32,005 nt of DNA from Candidatus Fusobacterium pullicola (GCA_018883725.1 JAHLFN010000027.1:1-32005), one strand, 5' to 3'; counted from the stretch's first letter, positions 1 to 7,983 are shown. Translations and numbers: made by a program. Notes: generated by a model not told the origin, from the sequence alone.

Positions 1-103
1 ATTTTAAAAAAAACTTTTCATTTTTAATTTTATTATTCATTTTTATTATACATTATTTCATCACTCTTTTTCCACCTTTCTTATCCTAACTAAATTTATT
101 TTG

Positions 104-132
104 TAGACATAATTGGTAAAACATATTATAAT
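104..132 (+). promoter_or_regulatory. Sigma-70-type promoter for the PP-loop gene pair
   Basis: TAGACA at 104-109 and TATAAT at 127-132 are separated by 17 nt. A second TATAAT lies at 146-151. An AGGAGG ribosome site follows just before the ATG at 165. Bases 1-103 are AT-rich and show no other feature I can support. Confidence 0.6.
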
Positions 133-164
133 ATATTGTATTTACTATAATTTTAGGAGGACAG

Positions 165-959
165 ATGAGTAAAGGAGAATTAGCTTTAGAGAGCATTAGA
201 ACTACATATAGAAAGAAAATTTGGAGTAAGTTTATAAAAGCTGTAAAGAATTTTGATTTAATAGAAGATGGAGATAGAATAGCCGTTGGTGTATCTGGTG
301 GTAAAGATAGTCTTTTACTATGTAAGCTATTCCAAGAGTTAAAAAAGGATAGAAGTAAGAACTTTGAAGTTGCCTTTATATCTATGAATCCAGGGTTTGG
401 TGCTATGGATATGGAGCAATTCAAAAAAAATCTTGAAGAGTTAGATATCCCTTGTGAGATATTTGATGCTAACGTATGGGAGGTAGCATTTAGAGAGGAT
501 CCAGAGGGGCCTTGTTTCCTATGTGCTAAGATGAGAAGAGGTGTACTATACAACAAGGTAGAGGAGTTAGGTTACAATAAGTTAGCTCTTGGACACCACT
601 TTGATGACGTAGTTGAAACTACTATGATAAATATGTTCTATGCAGGAACTGTAAAAACAATGATACCAAAGGTTAGCTCAACAAGTGGAAAGATGTCAGT
701 AATCAGACCTCTTGTATATATCAAAGAGAAAGATATCATAGCATATACTCAAAGAAACGAGATATCACCTATGAGCTGTGGTTGTCCGATAGAAGCTGGA
801 AAGGTTGATTCTAAGAGAAAAGAGATTAAAAATCTTCTAGCTGAATTGGAAAAAACTAATCCAAATGTAAAACAGAGTATATTCAACTCTATGAAAAATA
901 TAAATATAGATTATGTAATGGGATATACTAGAGGAAACAAAGTAAAAGGTGAGATGTAA
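165..959 (+). CDS. TtcA-family PP-loop ATPase, likely tRNA thiolation enzyme (copy 1)
   Basis: A 264-aa cytoplasmic protein of the TtcA/TilS PP-loop group, which adenylates a tRNA base and replaces its oxygen with sulfur. The ATP pyrophosphatase loop SGGKDS is at residues 44-49. A CFLC pair (C117 and C120) and a third cysteine region CGC (C205, C207) match the three-cysteine Fe-S site known for TtcA. LALGHHFDDVVET is the second conserved PP-loop motif. It is shorter than E. coli TtcA (about 311 aa), so the exact tRNA base modified is uncertain. The ATG has a strong AGGAGG. The next gene is a paralogue one base downstream, so the two are certainly co-transcribed and may form a complex or split the tRNA targets. 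Confidence 0.85.
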   Translation: MSKGELALESIRTTYRKKIWSKFIKAVKNFDLIEDGDRIAVGVSGGKDSLLLCKLFQELKKDRSKNFEVAFISMNPGFGAMDMEQFKKNLEELDIPCEIFDANVWEVAFREDPEGPCFLCAKMRRGVLYNKVEELGYNKLALGHHFDDVVETTMINMFYAGTVKTMIPKVSSTSGKMSVIRPLVYIKEKDIIAYTQRNEISPMSCGCPIEAGKVDSKRKEIKNLLAELEKTNPNVKQSIFNSMKNINIDYVMGYTRGNKVKGEM

Positions 960-960
960 G

Positions 961-1716
961 ATGGAAAAGGAAAAGAGTAACTCTATCTTAAAAAATATTG
1001 AGGGAAAAGGATTTGGAAAAACTATATGGAGCCCAATAGGGAGAGCTATGCACAAGTACAATATGGTGGAACCTGGGGATAGAATAGCTGTTGGGGTATC
1101 TGGTGGTAAAGATAGTATAACAACTCTAAACGCCCTTGTTAGAGTAAAGAAGATAGCACAAATTGATTTTGATATCATTCCTATACACATACACCCTAAC
1201 ACTGATAAAGCTTCATATGAGAAGATAGAAAAATATTGTGAAAGCTTAGGATTAAAATTACAAGTTGAGCCTACTAACCTTAGTGAGATGCTATTTGGAG
1301 AGAAAGAGGTAAAAAATCCTTGCTTCCTATGTGGGAGAATAAGAAGGGGAATACTATACAGAATGATGAAGGAGCAAAATATAAATAAGCTTGCTCTTGG
1401 ACATCATAAAGATGATATTATAGAGACTTTCCTTATGAATGTATTCTATCAAGGAAACATGAAAATGATGAAACCTAGCTATGTATCTGAAGAGTATGGG
1501 GTAAGGGTAATCAGACCTCTTGCCTATGTTGAGGAGAGTGACATCATCAGATATGTAAAAAAACAGGAGTTACCTGTGGTAGCCTCAGATTGTCCATACG
1601 AGACTAGTGAGAACTCTAAGAGACTTAGAGTAAAAAATCTTATCAAAGAGTTGTCTACTGAAAACAAAGATGTTAGAAGTGTTGTTTTCAATAGTATTAA
1701 AGAGTTACTAGATTAA
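961..1716 (+). CDS. TtcA-family PP-loop ATPase (copy 2)
   Basis: A 251-aa paralogue of the preceding protein with the same layout: SGGKDS at residues 47-52, a CFLC pair in NPCFLCGRIRRG, LALGHHKDDIIET, and a single late cysteine in SDCPYETSENSK. The three-cysteine Fe-S ligand set of the TtcA type is therefore present. An upstream in-frame GTG at 949 exists. I prefer the ATG at 961 because AAAGGTGAG ends about 7 nt before it and the alignment with copy 1 starts there. It follows copy 1 with a one-base gap. The role is probably tRNA 2-thiolation; the difference in substrate from copy 1 cannot be read from sequence. Confidence 0.83.
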   Translation: MEKEKSNSILKNIEGKGFGKTIWSPIGRAMHKYNMVEPGDRIAVGVSGGKDSITTLNALVRVKKIAQIDFDIIPIHIHPNTDKASYEKIEKYCESLGLKLQVEPTNLSEMLFGEKEVKNPCFLCGRIRRGILYRMMKEQNINKLALGHHKDDIIETFLMNVFYQGNMKMMKPSYVSEEYGVRVIRPLAYVEESDIIRYVKKQELPVVASDCPYETSENSKRLRVKNLIKELSTENKDVRSVVFNSIKELLD

Positions 1717-1735
1717 TTTATTCTAGTTAAATATC

Positions 1736-1805
1736 TTATGTCATATACTCAAATATTTCTATTTTTTTTAGAATATGATATAATTAGAAAAACAAGATGA
1801 CATAA
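1736..1805 (+). promoter_or_regulatory. Response-regulator promoter region with flanking inverted repeat
   Basis: An extended -10 box, TGATATAAT, ends at 1784. No good -35 hexamer is visible, which suits an activator-dependent promoter. It is flanked by perfect 9-bp arms TTATGTCAT (1736-1744) and ATGACATAA (1797-1805). The arms could bind a regulator, perhaps the product of the following gene (inference). Confidence 0.4.
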
Positions 1806-1826
1806 TGAAATTTGAAAGGTGAAAAG

Positions 1827-2501
1827 ATGAATATTCTCGTGGTACAAAGAGAGAAAAAACAGGGTGAGTATATAGCTAAGGGACTTAAGGAGTCTGGATA
1901 TAGTGTAGATTATACTGATAACTTAGAGGAAGCTTCACATCTATTGGAGATGATTTCCTACAATTTAGCTATAATTGATACTGTCATCTCTAAAAAATCG
2001 GGGGTAGATTTTTGTAAGAGTATTAGGGATATTAGCAACTCTATTGGAATACTTTTCTTATCCTCAGATACTGATATCAATATAAAGGTCAAAGCCTTAG
2101 AGTGTGGTGGAGATGACTATGTAGTAAAACCTTTTCCTTTTATAGAGCTTCTAGCTAGAGTTAAAGCTATCTTACGTAGAACAGGAGCAAAGAGCGTGGT
2201 CAATAATACATTAAGTATAAAGGGATTGACTCTTAACTATCTAACTAGAGAGGTCTATAGAGAAGAGAGAAAAATTGAATTAACATCAAAAGAGTTTTCT
2301 CTTCTAGAGTATTTTATGAGGAATAAAAATATAGTTCTCACTCGTACAGTTCTAAAGGAGCAGATATGGGGAATAGACTTTCTATCTGATACCAATATTG
2401 TAGATGTATATGTTACCCATCTAAGAAACAAGATAGATAAAGAATTTAATTACAAGTTTCTTCAGACAGTAAGGGGAGCTGGCTATATTTTTAAGGGGTA
2501 G
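1827..2501 (+). CDS. OmpR/PhoB-family response regulator with degenerate acidic pocket
   Basis: A 224-aa protein with an N-terminal receiver domain (about 1-115) and a C-terminal winged-helix DNA-binding domain (about 128-224, ending QTVRGAGYIFKG). The phosphoacceptor D51 (AIIDTVIS), the Ser at 79/80 and K101 (VVKPF) are present. The two acidic residues that normally hold Mg2+ near the N-terminus (the ED or DD after ILVV) are Q7-R8, followed by E9. Phosphorylation may thus be weak or absent. No histidine kinase gene is adjacent. The start chosen is the ATG at 1827, preceded by AAAGGTGA; an in-frame TTG at 1812 would only add five residues. It is the first gene of the fatty-acid-activation operon and may regulate it. 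Confidence 0.9.
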   Translation: MNILVVQREKKQGEYIAKGLKESGYSVDYTDNLEEASHLLEMISYNLAIIDTVISKKSGVDFCKSIRDISNSIGILFLSSDTDINIKVKALECGGDDYVVKPFPFIELLARVKAILRRTGAKSVVNNTLSIKGLTLNYLTREVYREERKIELTSKEFSLLEYFMRNKNIVLTRTVLKEQIWGIDFLSDTNIVDVYVTHLRNKIDKEFNYKFLQTVRGAGYIFKG

Positions 2502-2516
2502 TGAAGGGAGTTAATT

Positions 2517-2663
2517 ATGAATTTTTATGAAAAGATGTTAATAAAAGTATTAGAAAAAAGTATGTCTGCACAGGATAGTGAGATACTAAAAAAATTAAAA
2601 TCTGGAATAGATTTAAGTGTCCAAGATAAAAAAGAGCTTGAGGAGTTAATCGATAGCTTATAG
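2517..2663 (+). CDS. Small acidic protein of unknown function, 48 aa
   Basis: An ORF of 48 codons beginning MNFYEKMLIKVLEK and ending KELEELIDSL. It has an AGGGAG ribosome site about 6 nt before the ATG and fits between the response regulator (15-nt gap) and the first acyl-ligase fusion (12-nt gap). It is predicted helical with charged heptad-like spacing and has no membrane segment or cysteine. I do not recognise a family. Its position in a tightly packed operon with its own ribosome site argues that it is translated. It might be a small regulator or adaptor of its neighbours (inference). Confidence 0.6.
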   Translation: MNFYEKMLIKVLEKSMSAQDSEILKKLKSGIDLSVQDKKELEELIDSL

Positions 2664-2675
2664 GCAGGAGGAGTT

Positions 2676-5165
2676 ATGAAATTTATATATGATAGAAATA
2701 AGACAGCTGTAATTTTCGGAGAGAAGGAGTACAGTTACAAAGAGATTATTAAAGGTATAAAGTACTACTCTACTCTTCTGAAGGAAGCTGGAAAAGTGGT
2801 TGTAACTATGGAGAATAGACCAGAGATGATATGTTCTATCTTCTCTATCTGGAATAGTGAACAAACTGCTGTTGTTTTGGATTCTGGGTATACTGGAGAA
2901 CAGTTTGCTTACGCTTTTTCTGATTCAGAGCCTAGATATATTTTCACATCTAAAAAAGTTGTTGGGAGAGTAAGAGAGGGAGTAGAATTATCTAAAAAAA
3001 ATATAGAGATAATAGTAATAGATGATATCTCTATCCCAGAAGAATTCACACCTGATAATTATGAGGTAGTTATTGAAGATTTAGAAAGAGTTGCTCTTCT
3101 ACTATATACATCAGGAACTACTGGTAATCCAAAGGGAGTTATGCTTACATTTAACAACTTAGAATCAAATATAAAGGCTGTAAGAGAGATTGATCTTGTA
3201 AATGATAGTGATAGAGTTTTAGCAATTCTACCTTATCACCACATTTTACCTCTTAATCTAACAATGTTGATGCCTATGTATTTTGGAACATTCTTAGTAA
3301 TACTTGAGGAGTTATCTTCAGAGGCTTTAAAGACAGCTCTAAAAAAACACAGAATAAGTGTTATAATTGGAGTTCCTAGAGTTTGGGAGATGTTACATAA
3401 GGCTATTATGGGTAAAATCAACAGTAGCTCTCTAACTAAGAAAATTTTTAATATATGTAAGAAGATTGATAATCTAACATTGAGTAAGAAGGTATTTAAA
3501 AAGGTATCTGATGAGCTTGGTGGATGTATGAGAGTAGTTGTTTCTGGTGGGGCAAAACTTGACCCAGAAATTTCCGCTGACTTTAAAGCTTTAGGACTTC
3601 CTATCATTGAAGGGTATGGACTTACTGAAACATCTCCTATAATTGCTTTTAATCGTCCTAATAACAATGTTCTTGGTTCCGCTGGACAACTTATCCCAGA
3701 TGTTGAAGTTAAGATTGCTCAAGATGAGGAGATATTAGTTAGAGGAGCCAATGTAATGAAGGGGTATTACAACAACCCTAAGGCAACTGCAGAGGCTATA
3801 GATAGTGATGGTTGGTTCCACACTGGAGACCTTGGAAAATTTGAGGGAGACTCTCTATTTATAATAGGAAGAAAAAAGGAGATGATAGTTTTATCAAATG
3901 GTAAAAATATCAACCCTGGAGATATTGAATCAGCTATTCTAAAGGAGACAGATTTAATAAAAGAGATAGCTGTAATGGAGTATAACAACCATTTAATGGC
4001 TGTAGTTTATCCTGATTTTGACCTTATCAAAAGAAGAAAAATAGCTAATATCAAAGAGACTTTAAAGTGGGAAATCATTGATAAGTACAATGTGACAGCT
4101 CCTAAGTATAGAAAAATATTGGAGATAAAAATTGTAAAAGATGAGCTCCCTAAAACTAAGCTTGGTAAGATTAGAAGATTTATGTTAGCAGACTTCTTAA
4201 AAAAGGCTGATGAAGAGGTTAAAGATAGCTCTCAATTAAAGAAAGAACCTGTTGCTATTCCTCAAGATTTACTGTCTGAGTATGAAACTCTGAAAAAATA
4301 TTTAGAATCTACTTTTAACGTTGAAGTAGAGCCAGATCTTCATCTAGAGTTAGATTTAGGTTTAGATTCACTAGATATTGTAGAGATTCTATCATTTATT
4401 GAAACAAGTTTTGGAGTAAAAATTAGTGAGGAGCAGTTCAGTAATTTAAAAAATATCTTAGATATAGCTAAATATATAAAGGACAATGGAGGAGAGTATC
4501 ATCAAGAGAACTTGGATTGGAAGAGCATTCTTAACCAAGATATAGATGTACCACTTCCTAAATCAAGTTTTATGATTGGATTTACAAGATTACTATTCAA
4601 ACCTATATTTATGTTGTATTTCCGTCTACGTAAACTAGATACTGATAAGATACCTGAAACTCCTGCTATATATGTAGGTAACCATCAAAGTTTCCTAGAT
4701 GCTTTTATCTTCAATCAGGCTATGCCTAGTTCAAAGTTAAAAGATACTTACTTCATAGCTGTAGCTGTACACTTTGATACACCACTTAGAAGATATCTTG
4801 CAGATAGAGGAAATATTATTATCATTGATATCAACAAGAACTTAAAAGAGACACTTCAAATCTCTGCTAAAGTTTTAAAAGAGGGTAAAAATCTAGTGAT
4901 ATTCCCAGAGGGAGCAAGAACTAGAGATGGAGAGTTACAAGAGTTTAAAAAGACATTTGCTATACTTTCTAAGGAGTTAAATATTCCAGTTGTACCTTTT
5001 GGTATCAGAGGAGCTTATGAAGCTATGCCATATGGAAGTAGTTTCCCTAAGGCTACTCCTATTGATATTAAGTTCTTTGATGAGATAGAGCCAGAAGAGT
5101 TAACTATAGATGAGATAGTTAAGGATACTAAAAAAGAGATACATGATTGGCTATCAGAGGAGTAA
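2676..5165 (+). CDS. Acyl-AMP ligase / acyl carrier / PlsC acyltransferase fusion (copy 1)
   Basis: An 829-aa multidomain protein. Residues 1-500 are an AMP-forming acyl ligase: P-loop LYTSGTTGNPKGV (143-155), EGYGLTETSP (312-320), HTGDL (about 382-386) and the catalytic lysine in KTKLGK (K498). Residues 535-605 are a phosphopantetheine carrier domain with LGLDSLDIVE (Ser565 is the attachment site). Residues 630-829 are a PlsC-type acyltransferase with the HX4D motif NHQSFLD (H670, D675) and FPEGARTRDG (743-752). The likely role is to activate free fatty acids, load them on the built-in carrier and transfer them to a lysophospholipid or glycerol phosphate. It thus resembles E. coli Aas, but in a different domain order with a carrier inserted. 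ATG with AGGAGGAG. Confidence 0.88.
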   Translation: MKFIYDRNKTAVIFGEKEYSYKEIIKGIKYYSTLLKEAGKVVVTMENRPEMICSIFSIWNSEQTAVVLDSGYTGEQFAYAFSDSEPRYIFTSKKVVGRVREGVELSKKNIEIIVIDDISIPEEFTPDNYEVVIEDLERVALLLYTSGTTGNPKGVMLTFNNLESNIKAVREIDLVNDSDRVLAILPYHHILPLNLTMLMPMYFGTFLVILEELSSEALKTALKKHRISVIIGVPRVWEMLHKAIMGKINSSSLTKKIFNICKKIDNLTLSKKVFKKVSDELGGCMRVVVSGGAKLDPEISADFKALGLPIIEGYGLTETSPIIAFNRPNNNVLGSAGQLIPDVEVKIAQDEEILVRGANVMKGYYNNPKATAEAIDSDGWFHTGDLGKFEGDSLFIIGRKKEMIVLSNGKNINPGDIESAILKETDLIKEIAVMEYNNHLMAVVYPDFDLIKRRKIANIKETLKWEIIDKYNVTAPKYRKILEIKIVKDELPKTKLGKIRRFMLADFLKKADEEVKDSSQLKKEPVAIPQDLLSEYETLKKYLESTFNVEVEPDLHLELDLGLDSLDIVEILSFIETSFGVKISEEQFSNLKNILDIAKYIKDNGGEYHQENLDWKSILNQDIDVPLPKSSFMIGFTRLLFKPIFMLYFRLRKLDTDKIPETPAIYVGNHQSFLDAFIFNQAMPSSKLKDTYFIAVAVHFDTPLRRYLADRGNIIIIDINKNLKETLQISAKVLKEGKNLVIFPEGARTRDGELQEFKKTFAILSKELNIPVVPFGIRGAYEAMPYGSSFPKATPIDIKFFDEIEPEELTIDEIVKDTKKEIHDWLSEE

Positions 5166-5166
5166 A

Positions 5167-5478
5167 ATGAATATTATAATAGAAGATAAAGTGTTAAACT
5201 ATATTTTGGAGAAGAACTATGAAGGACTTCTCCTAAAGACTAGAAATCAATCCTTTGGTTGAGCGGGTTGTAAAAGAGTAATTCTAGTTGAATTTATAAA
5301 AGAGTATTCTAAAATAATAGAAAATAGATTCAGTTGTAAAACTTATAAGGTTGATGGAATAAAAGTGCTTATTCCATATGAACTGGATTTAGAAGGTGTA
5401 ATAGAGTTAAGAATATCAGAAGTATTCAGTAGTTTTAGCAAAGAGATGCTTTTAATTGTTGAAACTACAGATATATAA
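5167..5478 (+). CDS. HesB/IscA-like protein, putative selenoprotein (in-frame UGA)
   Basis: A continuous 103-residue reading frame if the TGA at 5260-5262 (residue 32) is read as selenocysteine. The local sequence is QSFG-Sec-AGCK, which aligns to the GCSG cysteine motif of IscA/HesB proteins, so Sec replaces the conserved cysteine. The downstream VDGIKVLIPYELD matches the conserved VDG..V segment of the family. The C-terminal CGCG of true IscA is missing, leaving Sec32 and C35 as a possible UxxC redox or metal pair. A family of HesB-related selenoproteins is known. ATG 1 nt after the previous stop with AGAGGAG; stop 21 nt before the next start. The alternative is a nonsense-mutated gene, but the frame is otherwise intact and well conserved in composition. 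Confidence 0.75.
5268..5299 (+). promoter_or_regulatory. Candidate bacterial SECIS hairpin
   Basis: Just after the in-frame TGA, TTGTAAA (5268-5274) can pair with TTTATAA (5293-5299). The stem continues as AGA/TCT (5275-5277 with 5283-5285), leaving a 7-nt 3' bulge and the loop GTAAT. The loop starts with G, 16 nt after the A of the UGA, as known bacterial SECIS elements require. The stem is AU-rich and weak, so this is tentative. Confidence 0.4.
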
Positions 5479-5499
5479 TTGTCTATTGAGGGGGATAAA

Positions 5500-7968
5500 T
5501 TGAACTTTGTAAAAGATTATAATAAAACTGCTATTATCTATGATAATAAAAATATAAGCTATAGAGAGATTATTGAAAAGAGTAAATATTTCTCTACTCT
5601 TTTTGATATTCAACCTCAAGATAAGGTTATCATCTTTATGGAGAATAGACCTGAATTACTTTATAGCTTCTTAGGTATCTGGGATAAAAGAGGAACTTGT
5701 GTCTGTTTAGATGCTAGTTTCAGTGGAGAGGAGTTAGTTTACTATGTAAATGACTCTGATGCTAAGTTCGTCTATACTTCTAAAGAGTGTTTTAAAAGTG
5801 TAGAGAAAGCTTTAGTTTTAACTGGAAAACAGGATAGTATCTCAGTTGTTGTTGTAGATGATATAGTTGTGGAAAAAATTGAGATTCAAGAGTATCTATT
5901 AAAAGCTCCAGAGAGAGAGGATATAGCTCTTATGCTATATACATCAGGAACTACTGGTAATCCAAAGGGAGTTATGCTAAAATTTGATAATATTCTTGTA
6001 AATATTGAGGGACTTGATAAATACAAGATGTTTATTTCAGAGGATATTGTTTTAGCTTTACTACCTATGCACCATATATTCCCACTTTTAGGAGCTGGAG
6101 TTGTACCTCTTGCTAAGGGAGCTACTATTGTATTCCTAAAGGAGTTATCATCTCAAGCTATGGTAGATGCTTTTAAAACTCACAAAGTTACTATGATGAT
6201 TGGTGTTCCTAGACTTTGGGAGATGTTACATAAGAAAATTATGGAAAAAATCAACAGTAGTAAAGTGACTAAGACAATTTTTAAAATAGCTCAAAAAATT
6301 GATAGTATATCTATAAGAAAGAAAATATTTAAGAAAGTACATGATGGATTTGGAGGAAATGTTAGATTTTTCGTATCTGGAGGTTCTAAACTAGACTCTC
6401 AAATTTCAAAGGATTTCCTAACTCTTGGAATACAGGTTTGTGAAGGTTATGGAATGACAGAAACATCTCCTATGATCTCCTTTACTCCTATAAATGAGAT
6501 AGTTCCTGGTTCTGCTGGAAAAATACTTCCAGGTGTAGAGGTTAAAATCTCTGATGACGGAGAGATTCTTGCTAGAGGTAGAAACGTTATGGCTGGGTAC
6601 TATAAAAGAGAAGATGCCACAGCTGAGGCTATAGATAGTGAAGGGTGGCTTCATACTGGAGACCTTGGAGAGTTAAAAGATGGATATCTATATGTCACTG
6701 GACGTAAAAAAGAGATGATAGTTCTTTCTAATGGAAAGAATATCAACCCTATTGAGATAGAACAATGGATAATGGCTCATACAGATCTTATACAGGAGAT
6801 GGCAATAGCTGAGATAGACTCTGTTCTTACTGCTATTGTATACCCAAATTTCCAAAAAATAGTTGAAGAGAAAATAACTAATATAAAAGAGACTCTTAAA
6901 TGGGGAGTTATTGATAAATATAATGGCAAAGCTCCTAACTATAGAAAAATTTTAGATATTAGAATTGTTCAAGAGGAGTTACCTAAAACTAAACTTGGTA
7001 AGGTTAGAAGATTTATGTTAGAGTCTATTCTTAATAAGAAAGAAGAGGAGAACATAAAAATAGAGGAACCTGATTTTCAAGAGTATTTTGAATTAAAAGA
7101 ATACCTAGAAAAGATGAAGAATAAAAAGATAACTCCTATGGCTCATCTTGAACTTGACTTAGGACTTGATTCTCTTGATATGGTTGAACTACTTACATAT
7201 CTTGAGACAACTTTCGGAATTAAGGGAGAAGAGAGTGTCATAGTAAATAACCCTACAGTTGAGAAATTAGCTAAATATATTCAGGAGAATAGAGGAGAGG
7301 GAAAATTTGAGGAGATAAATTGGAAAGAGTATCTAACTCAAGAAAAAAATCTAACTCTACCTCATTCTAGCATGGCTATTCATTTTATAAAAGCTCTACT
7401 TTGGTTACCTTTTAAAACTTATATCAGAGTTAAAGAGCAAGGGATAGAAAATGTTCTTACAAACAGACCTGTTATCTTTGCTGGAAACCATCAAAGTTTC
7501 CTTGATGCTCTTATTTTTGGACATGCTACTCCATTTAAAATTTTGGTTAACTCTTACTCACTTGCCAAGATAAAACACTTCAACAAGTGGTATATGAAAT
7601 TTTTAGCTAACCATTCCAATGTTGTTTTAGTAGATATTAATAACAATCTTGGAGAGGTACTACAAACAATGGCTAAGGTTTTAAGAGAGGGAAAAAATGT
7701 AGTAATATTCCCAGAGGGAGCAAGAACTAGAGATGGAAAGATGTTAGAGTTTAAAAAATCTTTTGCCATCTTAGCAAAGGAGCTTGAAGTTGATGTTATA
7801 CCATTTGGTATTAGAGGAGCTTTTGAAGCTTTCTCTTCATCTTCAAAATTCCCGAAACCATCTCAAGTTGAAATTAAATATTTTGAGCCTATATCTTCTA
7901 AGGATAAATCATATGAGAATATAGTAAAAGAAACAAGAGATACAATTTTAAAATGGGTAGGTAAATAA
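5500..7968 (+). CDS. Acyl-AMP ligase / acyl carrier / PlsC acyltransferase fusion (copy 2)
   Basis: An 822-aa paralogue of the copy-1 fusion with the same three domains: acyl ligase with LYTSGTTGNPKGV (146-158) and EGYGMTETSP, carrier domain with LGLDSLDMVE (Ser558), and acyltransferase with NHQSFLD (H664, D669) and FPEGARTRDG (from 737). I start it at TTG 5500 because GAGGGGG lies 5 nt upstream and MNFVKDYNKTA then aligns with MKFIYDRNKTA of copy 1. An in-frame TTG at 5479 would add seven residues but has no good ribosome site. It ends the operon; a terminator hairpin overlaps its stop codon. The two copies are diverged along most of their length, suggesting different acyl chains or acceptors rather than a recent duplication (inference). 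Confidence 0.88.
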   Translation: MNFVKDYNKTAIIYDNKNISYREIIEKSKYFSTLFDIQPQDKVIIFMENRPELLYSFLGIWDKRGTCVCLDASFSGEELVYYVNDSDAKFVYTSKECFKSVEKALVLTGKQDSISVVVVDDIVVEKIEIQEYLLKAPEREDIALMLYTSGTTGNPKGVMLKFDNILVNIEGLDKYKMFISEDIVLALLPMHHIFPLLGAGVVPLAKGATIVFLKELSSQAMVDAFKTHKVTMMIGVPRLWEMLHKKIMEKINSSKVTKTIFKIAQKIDSISIRKKIFKKVHDGFGGNVRFFVSGGSKLDSQISKDFLTLGIQVCEGYGMTETSPMISFTPINEIVPGSAGKILPGVEVKISDDGEILARGRNVMAGYYKREDATAEAIDSEGWLHTGDLGELKDGYLYVTGRKKEMIVLSNGKNINPIEIEQWIMAHTDLIQEMAIAEIDSVLTAIVYPNFQKIVEEKITNIKETLKWGVIDKYNGKAPNYRKILDIRIVQEELPKTKLGKVRRFMLESILNKKEEENIKIEEPDFQEYFELKEYLEKMKNKKITPMAHLELDLGLDSLDMVELLTYLETTFGIKGEESVIVNNPTVEKLAKYIQENRGEGKFEEINWKEYLTQEKNLTLPHSSMAIHFIKALLWLPFKTYIRVKEQGIENVLTNRPVIFAGNHQSFLDALIFGHATPFKILVNSYSLAKIKHFNKWYMKFLANHSNVVLVDINNNLGEVLQTMAKVLREGKNVVIFPEGARTRDGKMLEFKKSFAILAKELEVDVIPFGIRGAFEAFSSSSKFPKPSQVEIKYFEPISSKDKSYENIVKETRDTILKWVGK

Positions 7969-7983
7969 CCTACTCATTTTTTT
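7954..7983 (+). terminator. Rho-independent terminator of the acyl-ligase operon
   Basis: A 9-bp stem TGGGTAGGT / ACCTACTCA (one G-U pair) with a 5-nt loop is followed by seven T. The loop and stem include the TAA stop of the second fusion gene. Confidence 0.8.

Noticed and set aside
86..556. A 156-aa minus-strand frame opposite the first PP-loop gene
   Set aside because: It is a shadow of the well-supported plus-strand gene and has no family match.
1812..1826. TTG at 1812 as start of the response regulator
   Set aside because: The AAAGGTGA ribosome site lies between this TTG and the ATG at 1827, where receiver-domain homology begins.
5260..5262. TGA as an ordinary nonsense mutation that makes the small HesB-like gene a pseudogene
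   Set aside because: It lies exactly at the family's conserved cysteine, the frame continues intact for 71 codons with family motifs, and start and stop spacing fit the operon. Kept only as the alternative.
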